Assembly (NCBI GenBank): GCA_046704385.1
Contig: JBJKSB010000011.1
Coordinates: forward strand, 1-45,791
From: GH45 sp046704385
GTDB lineage: Bacteria; Bacteroidota; Bacteroidia; Bacteroidales; SZUA-534
DNA: 45,791 nucleotides
Reading direction: 5' to 3'
Both the position numbers and the translations under genes were made by a program. The notes under the pieces were generated by a model. It made no database searches and was not told where the DNA came from. It saw only the letters and a list, made by a program, of their open reading frames with translations. Shown piece after piece: positions 17,840 through 27,055 of this stretch (position 1 is its first letter; every line of letters starts with the position of its first letter).

Positions 17840-17890
17840 ATGGAAACTGTTTTTGCCGATGAAATTACGGCTGAAACGGAAGTGGCTTAA
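17840..17890 (+). CDS. Possible 16-residue small ORF between receiver and chemoreceptor
   Basis: An ATG at 17840, five bases after the receiver stop, opens a short acidic peptide (METVFADEITAETEVA) that ends 44 bases before the chemoreceptor start. The position is suggestive, but at this length chance cannot be excluded and there is no ribosome-binding signal. It may also be a remnant of a lost domain. Confidence 0.15.
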   Translation: METVFADEITAETEVA

Positions 17891-17934
17891 AATTAATGGG
17901 TAAAATAATTAAGAACAACTAAAAATCTACAACT

Positions 17935-19548
17935 ATGAAATTTTTAAACAACATGAGAATAGGGCTTCGTCTTAATATAATATTAAGCGCAGCAATGGTA
18001 GTAATTTTTGTATCTGTTGGTGTTTATATTTTAAAACAACAACGGGCAAAAATAATTTCTGACACCGATGTACGGATGTTTGAACAAGTTAACGACCTGG
18101 CTACCCTTATCAATTTTAAAATTGAAAAAGACAGCGTTAGCAATGCAGAAACGTTGTCTGCCGAAAATATGGCAAAAATTAAAACTGTATTCAAAAACAA
18201 AAAGTATTTTCAGTCCGGTTATCCTTTTTTAATAGATAAAGCCGGAGTTTTTCTTATTCATCCGACCAAGGAAGGTGAAAATTATGCTGACGCTGAATTT
18301 TTTAAGCAAATAATAAATTCAAATGCCAAACAGGGTAAAACACATTACCTGTGGGAAGGTAAAATGAAATATCAGTATTTTAAATATATCGACAGCCTTG
18401 AAGCCTATGTTTCGGTATCAATTTATGAGAATGAATTAATGGGAATTATTAACCAGGTTCGGACTGTTTTAATTATTGCCCTGATTCTGGGTATAGGTGC
18501 CTTTATTTTAATAAATACATTAATAAGCAATAATATATCAGGATCACTGAAAAAAGCTGTAAATCTGGCCCGGGAAATTGCTGAAGGTAATCTTAATGTA
18601 AACCTTGATATAAACCAAAAGGATGAAGTGGGACAATTGGCCAGTGCTTTAAATAAAATGACCGTTAAGTTAAAAGAGATGGTTGTAAATATTATTGATG
18701 GAATGGACAATATAGCCAGAGCCAGCGAAGAATTAAGTTCTACTTCTCAACAAATGAGCCAGGGAGCCAACGAGCAGGCTACTTCGGTTGAGGAAGTTTC
18801 ATCAACCATGGAGGAAATTACAAGCAACATTCAGCAAAATACCGATAATGCCCAGGAAACTGAACAAATTGCTTCTGTGGCACTAAAAGATATTTTACAG
18901 GTGAGTGAAAAATCTAAAGTTGCAGTAGAAGCAAATAATGTAATCGGCTCAAAAATTCAGATTATTAATGATATTTCGTTCCAAACCAATATCCTGGCCC
19001 TTAATGCGGCTGTTGAGGCAGCTCGTGCCGGTGAGCACGGTCGGGGTTTTGCTGTGGTTGCTGCTGAAGTGCGCAAATTAGCTGAACGCAGTAAAATTGC
19101 GGCAGAAGAAATTGTTACCCTGGTTTCGAACAGCATTAAGGCAAACCAGGAAGCTGGTGATCTGTTAGTTCAAACGCTACCGAATATTGAAAAAACCGCC
19201 TGTTTAATTCAGGAGATTAGCGCCGCAAGCCGGGAACAAAGTAATGGGGCAGAACAAATAAATTCAGCGATTCAACAGGTTAATTCTGTTACACAGCAAA
19301 ACGCTGCCGCTGCCGAGGAATTGGCCTCAAGCTCTGAAGAAATGGCTGCTCAGGCTGAACAACTTTCAGAATTAATCGGCTTTTTCAATATTGAAAGCCA
19401 CGGACAAAAAGAGCTTTCTCCTAATCCGCATATGATCAGGATATCAAAAAAGATTGATCGTGAACCGGTTGATGAAAAAAAGAAACCTTCAGTTAAGTTA
19501 AATATGTATGTTCCTAAAGATTCGGATTCTGATTTTAGTCGTTTTTAA
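17935..19548 (+). CDS. Methyl-accepting chemotaxis protein with periplasmic Cache domain
   Basis: 537 residues: membrane helix 1 (about 12-33), a periplasmic single Cache domain (about 40-170, SGYPFLIDKAGVFLIHPTKE), helix 2 (about 177-198), a HAMP linker (about 200-250, NLAREIAEGNLNVNLDINQK) and a signalling coiled coil. The hairpin tip is canonical: QTNILALNAAVEAARAGEHG, then GFAVVAAEVRKLAERSK. No terminal CheR-tether pentapeptide is present. No cheA, cheW or flagellar gene lies in the window, so it may feed gliding-type motility, a distant chemosensory array or another output. A strong terminator follows at 19618. Confidence 0.92.
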   Translation: MKFLNNMRIGLRLNIILSAAMVVIFVSVGVYILKQQRAKIISDTDVRMFEQVNDLATLINFKIEKDSVSNAETLSAENMAKIKTVFKNKKYFQSGYPFLIDKAGVFLIHPTKEGENYADAEFFKQIINSNAKQGKTHYLWEGKMKYQYFKYIDSLEAYVSVSIYENELMGIINQVRTVLIIALILGIGAFILINTLISNNISGSLKKAVNLAREIAEGNLNVNLDINQKDEVGQLASALNKMTVKLKEMVVNIIDGMDNIARASEELSSTSQQMSQGANEQATSVEEVSSTMEEITSNIQQNTDNAQETEQIASVALKDILQVSEKSKVAVEANNVIGSKIQIINDISFQTNILALNAAVEAARAGEHGRGFAVVAAEVRKLAERSKIAAEEIVTLVSNSIKANQEAGDLLVQTLPNIEKTACLIQEISAASREQSNGAEQINSAIQQVNSVTQQNAAAAEELASSSEEMAAQAEQLSELIGFFNIESHGQKELSPNPHMIRISKKIDREPVDEKKKPSVKLNMYVPKDSDSDFSRF

Positions 19549-19617
19549 ACAAACATTTTCAAGGTAAAAAATGCCGTAATCTGTTAACAGGCAACAATAT
19601 ATTTTACAACATGTTGG

Positions 19618-19650
19618 CCCCGATATCAAAAACTGATGTCGGGGTTTTTT
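19618..19650 (+). terminator. Rho-independent terminator after chemoreceptor gene
   Basis: A 10-bp stem with one G-T pair (19618-19627 with 19635-19644, CCCCGATATC/GATGTCGGGG) and a 7-base loop is followed by six Ts. The rest of the 19549-19950 spacer holds only a possible tiny ORF and the pyrophosphatase promoter. Confidence 0.9.
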
Positions 19651-19782
19651 GTTATAACACATAGAAAAAAATATTGTGCCGGACCTGATTAAACCATTTT
19701 ATCAGTAAATAAAAACATGACAAAAATCATGTAGTTGTTGAAAACAAAGAGATTTTTGGTGAATTAAGGAAGGAAAAACCAG

Positions 19783-19848
19783 ATGAAAAACTTAATTAAA
19801 CATAATATTCGGATTGGCAACACAAACACTCGCCCGATACAAATTTAA
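19783..19848 (+). CDS. Possible 21-residue small ORF upstream of the pyrophosphatase gene
   Basis: An ATG at 19783 preceded by a purine-rich AAGGAAGG tract opens a 21-residue basic peptide (MKNLIKHNIRIGNTNTRPIQ plus Ile). It could be a leader peptide or chance; nothing else supports it. Confidence 0.15.
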   Translation: MKNLIKHNIRIGNTNTRPIQI

Positions 19849-19911
19849 AAATCCCGGGCAAACAAAAAACCTGATGTTAAGCATGATATTTTTTTAACGG
19901 TTATCATCGCA

Positions 19912-19919
19912 TACATTTG
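19912..19919 (+). promoter_or_regulatory. Bacteroidota -7 promoter element (TACATTTG)
   Basis: Matches the TAnnTTTG consensus about 30 bases before the pyrophosphatase ATG. A clear -33 TTTG is lacking; only a T-run lies at the expected distance. Confidence 0.5.
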
Positions 19920-19950
19920 CTTCAACACTAAACCTAAAAATGAGACAGTT

Positions 19951-22344
19951 ATGAAAAGAAAAGTTACCTTACTGGGATTCATTTCCCTCTTCCCATTCTT
20001 ATCAAGGGCAAGTGAAGCCGAATTGGTAATTCCGGATGCAATTAAGCAAAATATCTTGCTGTACTTTGGTTTTATTATAACCATTGCCGGCTTTGTTTTT
20101 GGCTTATATCAATTTTTAAAGATTAAAAAGTTAAAGGCGCATGCCTCTATGCTCGATGTGGCTGATGTGATATATAAAACCGGCAAAATTTATTTGATCC
20201 AACAAGGCAAATTCCTGGCTGTTCTTTTCGTTTTTATCGGGGCTGCGGTTGCCTTCTATTTCGGTTACTTGAGTGAGGCCGGCTTTGGTTTGGGCGGAGT
20301 ATTGCTGATTCTTGGCTGGACCGTTCTGGGAATTCTGGGCTCGTACAGCGTAGCCTGGTTTGGAATCAGGATGAACACCCTGGCCAACTCGCGCATGGCT
20401 TTTGCATCATTAATGAAAAAACCGGTAAAACTGCTCAATATCCCTTTAACTGCCGGAATGAGTATTGGCGTGGTGCTAATCTCGCTTGAATTAATCATGA
20501 TGCTGATCATTCTGCTCTTTGTGCCGGGAAAATATGCCGGCGCCAGTTTTATTGGTTTTGCCATAGGTGAATCGTTGGGGGCTTCGGCACTTAGAATTGC
20601 AGGGGGAATATTTACAAAAATTGCGGATATCGGTTCCGATTTAATGAAAGTGATATTTAAAATTGGTGAGGATGATCCACGTAACCCCGGCACCATTGCC
20701 GATTGCGTTGGCGATAATGCCGGCGACAGCGTTGGCCCGACTGCTGACGGATTTGAAACCTATGGGGTAACCGGCGTGGCTCTGATCTCTTTCATCCTGT
20801 TGGCCGTTGCCGATCCCGGAAACCAGGTTCAGTTACTGGCATGGATTTTCATCATGCGTATTTTAATGATTATTACTTCCGTTTTTTCCTATTGGATTAA
20901 TGGAACCTTCGTTGCAAAAAAATACAATAATGTTACAGATATGGATTTTGAAGTTCCCCTTACCAACCTGGTGTGGATTACCTCAATTCTTTCTATCATA
21001 GTAACTTTTTTAGCCAGTTATTTTATAATTGGTGATCTTCCTGACAGCCTTTGGATAAAATTATCGATAATAATAAGCGCCGGAACACTGGGTGCCGCAT
21101 TGATCCCGGAAATTACCAAGGTTTTTACCAGCCCGAAATCAAAACATGTGAACGAAGTGGTTGAGGCCTCAAAAAAAGGCGGAGCTTCACTGAATATCCT
21201 ATCCGGCCTGGTGGCCGGTAATTATAGTTCATTCTGGCAGGGTATGGTGTTTTTTGTTCTTATGTTTATTGCCTATTACACCAGCAATCATGGTCTCGAC
21301 CAGTTTATGATTTACCCGTCCATTTTTGCCTTTGGCCTGGTTGCCTTTGGTATGTTGGGTATGGGGCCTGTAACTATCGCTGTTGACAGTTACGGCCCGG
21401 TTACCGATAATGCCCAATCTATTTATGAGTTATCGCTAATTGAGGAAAATCGCGAACAAACCATCGCTGCCATTGAAAAGGATTTTGGCTTTACTCCCGA
21501 TTTCGAAAAATCAAAACATTACCTTGAAGCAAACGATGGGGCAGGAAACACGTTTAAAGCCACCGCAAAACCAGTGCTTATTGGTACGGCAGTGGTAGGT
21601 GCCACTACTATGATTTTTTCGCTCATCCTGGTTATTAAATCAACCCTTGGGGTTAACCCTGCCGAAATACTTAATTTGCTTAATCCTTATGCAATCCTTG
21701 GATTCTTATTGGGAGGAGCGGTAATTTACTGGTTTACCGGCGCATCGGTTCAGTCGGTTACTACCGGAGCCGGAAGGGCTGTGGCGTATATTAAGAAAAA
21801 TATTAACCTTGATCCCGACGCACCCAAAAAAGCTGATGTGGAAAAATCGAAAGAAGTGGTTCAGATTTGTACCGTTTATGCTCAAAAAGGCATGTGGAAT
21901 ATCTTTATTGCAATTTTCTCATTTTCATTGGCTTTTGCCTTTTTGTCGGCACCTAAAAACTCCAATGAGCCTGTTTCGCTGTTCGTTAGTTATTTGCTCT
22001 CGATTGCATTTTTTGGATTGTACCAGGCTATTTTTATGGCCAATGCCGGTGGTGCATGGGACAATGCCAAAAAAGTAATTGAAGTAGATATGAAGGAAAA
22101 AGGCACTCCGCTGCACGATGCTTCTGTAGTGGGTGATACCGTGGGCGATCCTTATAAAGACACCTCCTCGGTTGCCTTAAACCCCGTAATTAAGTTTACC
22201 ACTTTGTTTGGATTGCTTGCTATGGAAATTGCCATCTCACAACAGTTCAGAAACATTGCCCCGTATGTAGGTATGGTATTTATTTTAATTGCCCTGTTTT
22301 TTGTATACCGTAGCTTTTTTAATATGCGGATTCCTAAATCATAG
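19951..22344 (+). CDS. hppA: Membrane-bound (ion-translocating) pyrophosphatase
   Basis: 797 residues with about 16 membrane helices. It hydrolyses pyrophosphate and pumps H+ or Na+ across the inner membrane, conserving energy in slow-growing or anaerobic cells. Active-site motifs are present in the variant form GEDDPRNPGTIADCVGDNAG then DSVGPTADGFETYG, with the late motif VGDTVGDPYKDTSS. At the potassium-determining site the sequence is GAGNTFKATAKP: a Lys where K+-dependent enzymes have Ala, so it is probably K+-independent. The N-terminal MKRKVTLLGFISLFPFLSRA looks like a signal peptide or first helix. Which ion is pumped cannot be told safely by eye. It is a single-gene transcript with its own promoter and terminator. 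Confidence 0.95.
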   Translation: MKRKVTLLGFISLFPFLSRASEAELVIPDAIKQNILLYFGFIITIAGFVFGLYQFLKIKKLKAHASMLDVADVIYKTGKIYLIQQGKFLAVLFVFIGAAVAFYFGYLSEAGFGLGGVLLILGWTVLGILGSYSVAWFGIRMNTLANSRMAFASLMKKPVKLLNIPLTAGMSIGVVLISLELIMMLIILLFVPGKYAGASFIGFAIGESLGASALRIAGGIFTKIADIGSDLMKVIFKIGEDDPRNPGTIADCVGDNAGDSVGPTADGFETYGVTGVALISFILLAVADPGNQVQLLAWIFIMRILMIITSVFSYWINGTFVAKKYNNVTDMDFEVPLTNLVWITSILSIIVTFLASYFIIGDLPDSLWIKLSIIISAGTLGAALIPEITKVFTSPKSKHVNEVVEASKKGGASLNILSGLVAGNYSSFWQGMVFFVLMFIAYYTSNHGLDQFMIYPSIFAFGLVAFGMLGMGPVTIAVDSYGPVTDNAQSIYELSLIEENREQTIAAIEKDFGFTPDFEKSKHYLEANDGAGNTFKATAKPVLIGTAVVGATTMIFSLILVIKSTLGVNPAEILNLLNPYAILGFLLGGAVIYWFTGASVQSVTTGAGRAVAYIKKNINLDPDAPKKADVEKSKEVVQICTVYAQKGMWNIFIAIFSFSLAFAFLSAPKNSNEPVSLFVSYLLSIAFFGLYQAIFMANAGGAWDNAKKVIEVDMKEKGTPLHDASVVGDTVGDPYKDTSSVALNPVIKFTTLFGLLAMEIAISQQFRNIAPYVGMVFILIALFFVYRSFFNMRIPKS

Positions 22345-22400
22345 AATAAATTAAGACGCTATATTTTGCCCGTCCAGGGTCTTTTTTGTACTTGTAGAAT

Positions 22401-22428
22401 AAAAGCCAGCCAATCGGTTGGCTTTTTT
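22401..22428 (+). terminator. Rho-independent terminator after hppA
   Basis: Stem 22401-22411 with 22416-22426 (AAGCCAGCC/GGTTGGCTT core, one G-T pair), loop AATC, tail of Ts. Confidence 0.88.
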
Positions 22429-22517
22429 ATATATCATTAAATCAATAAAAACACTTTTTTAAAACATGATAACTTCATTGGTTAACATTTTAAGCTGAAT
22501 CAGTAATATTAATGTTT

Positions 22518-23045
22518 TTATTTTATCCTGATAAAATATTTTTCAAGTAGTCCCTTTTCTATAATGGTATTCAGGGAATCTATCCTATAATCATCACGGG
22601 AATCAAAATAAACATCATTCAAAACATAAAACTCTGTAAAAGGATCATCATCAATAACCCGTTTGTATAATGAATCATTAGGGAAGCATTCATCATGAGT
22701 TTCATTGTATTTAATTATTTCTTTATAAGTAATGTTGGTAAAATAATCGTATTGGGTTATTACTGCTCCCAAAATATAGTTGTCTTTTAAATGCCACCTG
22801 TAATTAAAAACTGTATCCCCATCAATAACTGAAAAGGCTCTTGAATCAAGTTCTATCGCGGTTGGTCCATTATTTGATATCGTCCAGGTATTTACATAAT
22901 TAAAATAATCGGCCTTTGTTTTATAAACCCGACACATATATTGAGGATAGGCATAGCGATTATCCTTATTCTTATTACAGCTTTCCGGAAAAATAAAGAA
23001 CAATATTATAATAAGAATTCTGATAGTACATTTATAATAATTCAT
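22518..23045 (-). CDS. Hypothetical lipoprotein
   Basis: 175 residues. The N-terminal hydrophobic stretch (ILIIILFFIFP) ends in a lipobox-like PESC, followed by a Lys/Asn/Asp-rich linker (NKNKDNRY), indicating a lipid-anchored envelope protein. The body is rich in Tyr and Asp with beta-strand character (FNYVNTWTISNNGPTAIEL). Family not recognised. It stands alone: a terminator from hppA lies to its left and about 500 bp of non-coding DNA to its right. Low GC relative to its neighbours hints at, but does not prove, foreign origin. Confidence 0.7.
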   Translation of the reverse strand: MNYYKCTIRILIIILFFIFPESCNKNKDNRYAYPQYMCRVYKTKADYFNYVNTWTISNNGPTAIELDSRAFSVIDGDTVFNYRWHLKDNYILGAVITQYDYFTNITYKEIIKYNETHDECFPNDSLYKRVIDDDPFTEFYVLNDVYFDSRDDYRIDSLNTIIEKGLLEKYFIRIK

Positions 23046-23430
23046 TTTTAAAAATTTTAGTTTATAATTCTAATTAACGTAGTCTCTATAATTAAAAAAA
23101 TTCATTATTCTATTCGCAGCTACTATATACCAGGCAATCATCATTGAAAGTCCATAAAAAAGAGAATACTGAAAATATTATGTGTTGAATACATGTTCGT
23201 CTAAATGAAATAATACTTTTATTCATGTGAAATTTGGCCATGATTCCGCATTAATAAAAATTAAATTAGTTTTTACAACCCTTTCATTCAAATAACAATA
23301 TCTCGTAAAAAAGCTTGTATAAACAGAATAAAATGCGTCTCAATAAAAAAATAATAGGTCTGATTAAATTAGTTGAATATTTTGATTTTTAGTTAAATCT
23401 AATATACAACAAAATTGCTTATAAAAAACA
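23046..23430. other. Non-coding AT-rich spacer
   Basis: About 385 bases with no credible reading frame. No promoter consensus stands out for the lipoprotein gene to the left. Confidence 0.5.
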
Positions 23431-23458
23431 GAAGCTGCCCAAAATATTGGGCAGCTTC
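23431..23458 (-). terminator. Terminator of the CBM9-like gene
   Basis: A perfect 12-bp stem (GAAGCTGCCCAA/TTGGGCAGCTTC) with a 4-base loop; read on the minus strand it is followed by a T-run. It lies 97 bases beyond the stop of the CBM9-like gene. Confidence 0.88.
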
Positions 23459-23554
23459 ACAACTCAAACAAATTTAATCTAATAATTATGAAATAATAAC
23501 TTAACAGGTTTTGTATTCACTAAAGAATGCCGTATTAAGTTATTGAGAACATAC

Positions 23555-24568
23555 TTAACGTATTACCACTTTTTTGGCAGCATCACCTGCTTTAACAAAA
23601 TAAACACCAGCAGGAAGTTCCGAAACGTCAATTGTAGTTACTTTTGAAGTTACAGCTTGGTTCACAACGCACTGACCAACTGCATTGTACAGATTTACAT
23701 TGGCAGCATTAAGGTTGGTAAGTGTTAATTTACCTCCGTTTGCAGGATTAGGATAAACAGAAATAGTAGCCTCAGGAGCAGAATGTACACCTACCGCATC
23801 AGATAAAGTCAATAAACCGGCATTATCCATTGATGTCCAATTTTCACCAGCAACAAGAGAAGCGTCGGTGTTTGCATTATCATTTGACCAAACTAAACGC
23901 TGACGAGCTACGCCACCGTGTCCGTCAGGACCATCGTTATCACAAATATAAACATCAAAACCCATTACTGTTCCATTTGCAGGAGCAATGGCATTTCCAT
24001 CAGCATCAATTAAATCATCCCATGCGAAGAATTCTTCATAGGTGTAATTGGTTCCATCAACTAAAATGGTTACAGTTGAAGCATCTTTCCATGCATAATC
24101 ACCATCGTTGGCATCAGGAGCATCCTGATAATGTCCGTTATTTGTAGTGGCATCAGCAGAATAACCTCCACCGGCACCGGCACCATCCTGTAGGTTGTCA
24201 AGATTCATGTCGAAATAAACTTCAACTTTGTCTTTTTCCCAGGTTTGTCCGAAATCAGCATCCGTGTAATGAATATCATCAGTTACTGAAACAAAAAGAT
24301 AAATACCGTCATCATTCCAAACGCCTTTCCAATATCCTGAAAGATCAGAAGCACCGGTTATTGCCGTTTCACCCGAAAAAACCCGGTCAATTGGATTCTC
24401 GGCAGCAGTTCCCCATACATCTTCATCTGCAACACCATCAACAGTAATGGCTGCATCCGTTTTCTTAATACTTGAGGCATTTTGTGACCAATCCTGGGCA
24501 ATTGTTTTATTGCCCATACCAGCTATGGCTAAACCGAGCATAGCAAATAGTAATTGTTTTTTCATCAT
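23555..24568 (-). CDS. Secreted CBM9/DOMON-like protein with T9SS sorting domain
   Basis: 337 residues. A signal peptide (MMKKQLLFAMLGLAIAGMG) is followed by a CBM9-like domain at about 30-255. It has the usual opening ITVDGVADEDVW, a central WNDDGIYLFVSVTDD, DKVEVYFDMNLDN, MGFDVYICDNDG and a terminal RQRLVWS. The family binds sugars, often via two aromatic residues, with bound calcium. The last ~75 residues are a T9SS type A tail (ATISVYPNPANGGKLTLTN, GVYFVKAG, KKVVIR). No enzymatic domain is present, so it may be a surface glycan-binding protein acting with the GH3/GH5 enzymes elsewhere in the window. A second ATG one codon downstream is equally possible as start. Confidence 0.85.
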   Translation of the reverse strand: MMKKQLLFAMLGLAIAGMGNKTIAQDWSQNASSIKKTDAAITVDGVADEDVWGTAAENPIDRVFSGETAITGASDLSGYWKGVWNDDGIYLFVSVTDDIHYTDADFGQTWEKDKVEVYFDMNLDNLQDGAGAGGGYSADATTNNGHYQDAPDANDGDYAWKDASTVTILVDGTNYTYEEFFAWDDLIDADGNAIAPANGTVMGFDVYICDNDGPDGHGGVARQRLVWSNDNANTDASLVAGENWTSMDNAGLLTLSDAVGVHSAPEATISVYPNPANGGKLTLTNLNAANVNLYNAVGQCVVNQAVTSKVTTIDVSELPAGVYFVKAGDAAKKVVIR

Positions 24569-24885
24569 ACTAGTTTTAGTTAAACATTAAATTGATAATT
24601 TTTTGATTTTGATTGTTAGTTTAATTTTGCAAATCCCCAAACTACTTTTGGGTGCATGATCAAAATTATTTCAATCGATATGGGATATGAATTTTTTCAG
24701 CAGGAATATAGATGGAAAACCTTCAGACAAAATCTTATGTTTTTGATTTTTAGCGCATTAGTTAGGGGCGCGTCTGTAATAAATATAGAAGGTATATGAA
24801 CGCCTGCTAAGGAAAAAGTATTAATAAGTAGCAAAATTGTAATTTAAATCGCTCGTAAATTGCTTTGTAAGGATCAATTTTAAAT
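24569..24885. other. Divergent intergenic region
   Basis: Separates the CBM9-like gene (minus) from the thioesterase gene (plus). It contains no gene; the plus-strand promoter lies at its right end. Confidence 0.5.
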
Positions 24886-24915
24886 TTTGCTTTGTTTTAT
24901 TTTACTGTAATTTTG
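24886..24915 (+). promoter_or_regulatory. Bacteroidota-type promoter of the thioesterase gene
   Basis: TTTG (24886-24889), 18-base spacer, TAATTTTG (24908-24915). Transcription would start near 24922, about 15 bases before the ATG at 24937, which supports that start over the longer frame. Confidence 0.75.
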
Positions 24916-24936
24916 GCCTCCGTAAATTTTAAAATC

Positions 24937-25674
24937 ATGACACAACAGGAATTAATATTATTAAACCCTTTTAAAATTACTTCGTCCGACACCGATATGT
25001 ATGGTCGGGTACGATTAGGTTCGCTGGTAAATTTGTTGATACAATCGGCTATAAATTCGGCCGACAGCCTGGGATTTGGATTTGCAAATCTCCGCGAAAA
25101 AAAACTGTTTTGGGTTTTGAGCCGCATGACTGTAGAAATTTATAATCCCATAAAATGGTACGATGAGGTGGTGGTTGAAACCTGGCCCAAGGACCTTGAT
25201 AAAATTTTGTATTTGCGCGATTATCATATTAAAGACAAAAAGGGCAACATCCTGGTAAATGCTACATCGGGCTGGTTGGCTATCGATCTGGAAAATAAAC
25301 GCCCAAAAGTTATTGATGGTGCTCATGCCCGGTTTTTCGAGGAGTTAAAAGATAAACATGCCCTGAATGAAATTCCTGAAAAAGTTTTACCGGTAAAAGA
25401 AGGTCAACCCTTTGAAAACAAAGCTTGCTATTTTGATATTGATCTGAATAAACATGTAACCGCAACCCGATATATCGACTGGATGATGGATACATTTTCA
25501 TTGGATTTTCACAAACAAAACTACCCTAAAAAATTAACCGTTAATTATTTAAAAGAAACAATGCCCGACGAAACCATTCGGATTGTAAAATCGGAAACCA
25601 ACAACGCATTTAATTTTGAAGGAATCAATTTATGTTCACAAACCCCGGCTTTCAGGGGCAAAATAGCGTTTTAA
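24937..25674 (+). CDS. Acyl-ACP thioesterase
   Basis: 245 residues, the usual size of bacterial double-hotdog acyl-ACP thioesterases (FatA/FatB superfamily). The N-terminal hotdog begins FKITSSDTDMYGRVRLGSLV and the catalytic-type motif of the second is DIDLNKHVTATRYIDWMM, with the Asn-Lys-His triplet near residue 170. It releases free fatty acids from acyl carrier protein in the cytoplasm. The ATG at 24937 is preferred over an in-frame TTG at 24892 because the promoter's -7 box covers 24908-24915. Single-gene transcript by spacing. Confidence 0.9.
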   Translation: MTQQELILLNPFKITSSDTDMYGRVRLGSLVNLLIQSAINSADSLGFGFANLREKKLFWVLSRMTVEIYNPIKWYDEVVVETWPKDLDKILYLRDYHIKDKKGNILVNATSGWLAIDLENKRPKVIDGAHARFFEELKDKHALNEIPEKVLPVKEGQPFENKACYFDIDLNKHVTATRYIDWMMDTFSLDFHKQNYPKKLTVNYLKETMPDETIRIVKSETNNAFNFEGINLCSQTPAFRGKIAF

Positions 25675-25842
25675 ACTATTGGTTTACTAACATATAGGTT
25701 GGGTTGATGGCATAATCTTCACTAAATCAATTGCTCTGGTTTTTTTAATTATCTGATTCAAAGCGTTGTAATTGTTAATAATCCTGTTAGTTACTTATTT
25801 AAATCTGCCGTTTTTTGTGACGATCAAACTTTTATTTTTGCC

Positions 25843-25850
25843 TAAATTTG
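25843..25850 (+). promoter_or_regulatory. Bacteroidota -7 element (TAAATTTG)
   Basis: TAnnTTTG match 32 bases before the lipoprotein start at 25882. A TTTG lies at 25814-25817, giving a spacer of 25, longer than usual. Confidence 0.5.
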
Positions 25851-25881
25851 CCCGCAAAGGAAAATATTTTTTAAGCCCTGA

Positions 25882-26223
25882 ATGCTGTCAAAATTTGTTA
25901 TAAAGTCATTAGTTCTGGCATGGTTAATCAGTTTTCAGATATCCTGTCAGAGCAACCACACCCCGGTAATCGAGGATTTATACTGCGAATTCGATTCGGT
26001 TAAACCGGGGCAATCCGTTAATCTTGAAGTAACTGTAACTGATGCCGATAATGATCTTACCAAATGTTACTGGTTTTTTAACGGTAAACGTGATCCAAAT
26101 TTTGACCACAAAACCAAAATTACCTGGGTATCGCCTAATACATTAGGTGATATTACCATTAAGGTGGTTGTGGATGATGGAAAGTCTGAAACTTTTTGCA
26201 CTAAAAAGATCGTGGTTTACTAA
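25882..26223 (+). CDS. Small Ig-like lipoprotein
   Basis: 113 residues. A signal peptide with lipobox (LISFQISC, lipid Cys near residue 22) is followed by one PKD/cadherin-like beta-sandwich: VKPGQSVNLEVTVTDADNDL, then DITIKVVVDDGKSE. Two further cysteines (about 61 and 107) could form a disulfide. The function is unknown; such single-domain lipoproteins usually bind envelope partners. It has its own promoter and no obvious operon partner. Confidence 0.75.
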   Translation: MLSKFVIKSLVLAWLISFQISCQSNHTPVIEDLYCEFDSVKPGQSVNLEVTVTDADNDLTKCYWFFNGKRDPNFDHKTKITWVSPNTLGDITIKVVVDDGKSETFCTKKIVVY

Positions 26224-26362
26224 TTCCGCTAAAAATGGCAATCTGTTTTTAAATTAACATCATTGGAACGGTCTCATTATTAAATCCAGGACAAACCGTA
26301 ATAAATCATTTTTTTTAAGCGCTTGATTTTTTATCTTTAAAGAACATTCAATCATTATTATC

Positions 26363-27043
26363 ATGATAGATTATAAGGCCCTTTTTAAAATATCATACGG
26401 TTTATATATCGTTTGTTCAGGCGATAAAAATATGGGCAACGGGTTTATTTCCAATACGGTTTTTCAGGTAACCGCCGAACCGGTTCAGTTTGCTGCCTGT
26501 TGTAATAAACAAAATTTCACTTGTGGAATTATTGAAAAAACCGGCGTTTTTTCTGCCTCTGTATTGCATACCAATACGGCTTCGGAAATTTATGGAACCT
26601 TTGGTTATAAAAGCGGTCGCGAAACCAACAAGTTAAAAGGACTTAATGTAATGTATGGAGAAACCGGCGTTCCCATTATACTGAACGACACAATTGCATT
26701 TATTGAATGCCGCGTGGTAAACTCCATCGATTTGGGCACCCACATAATGTTTATTGGTGAACTGGTGCAGTCGGAACTTTTTGACGATAACAAACAACCT
26801 CTTACTTATGCCTATTACCGTAGTGTAAAAAATGGTGTGGCTCCGAAAAATGCGCCCACTTATGTTGATCCTTCCAAAATGGAGGAAAAAACCAGACACG
26901 AATCGTTGGAAAGACACCAATGTGTGGTTTGCGGGTATATTTACGATGATGCCGATGAATCTGTTCCGTTCAAAGAACTGCCTGACGATTGGACTTGTCC
27001 GGCCTGTGGCGCTGAAAAATGTGACTTTATTAAAATAACATAA
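26363..27043 (+). CDS. hrb: High-molecular-weight rubredoxin (flavin reductase domain plus rubredoxin)
   Basis: 226 residues. Residues ~1-165 form an FMN-binding flavin-reductase fold (LFKISYGLYIVCSG, GNGFISNTVFQVTAEPVQF, FGYKSGRETNK). Residues ~180-226 are a rubredoxin with all four iron ligands: CVVCGYIYDDADESVP and WTCPACGAEKCDF. In anaerobes such Hrb proteins pass electrons from NAD(P)H to rubrerythrin or flavodiiron proteins for oxygen, peroxide or NO reduction. The rubrerythrin gene begins 12 bases downstream, which makes that role likely here. Cytoplasmic. Confidence 0.9.
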   Translation: MIDYKALFKISYGLYIVCSGDKNMGNGFISNTVFQVTAEPVQFAACCNKQNFTCGIIEKTGVFSASVLHTNTASEIYGTFGYKSGRETNKLKGLNVMYGETGVPIILNDTIAFIECRVVNSIDLGTHIMFIGELVQSELFDDNKQPLTYAYYRSVKNGVAPKNAPTYVDPSKMEEKTRHESLERHQCVVCGYIYDDADESVPFKELPDDWTCPACGAEKCDFIKIT

Positions 27044-27055
27044 AAATTTACTGAC

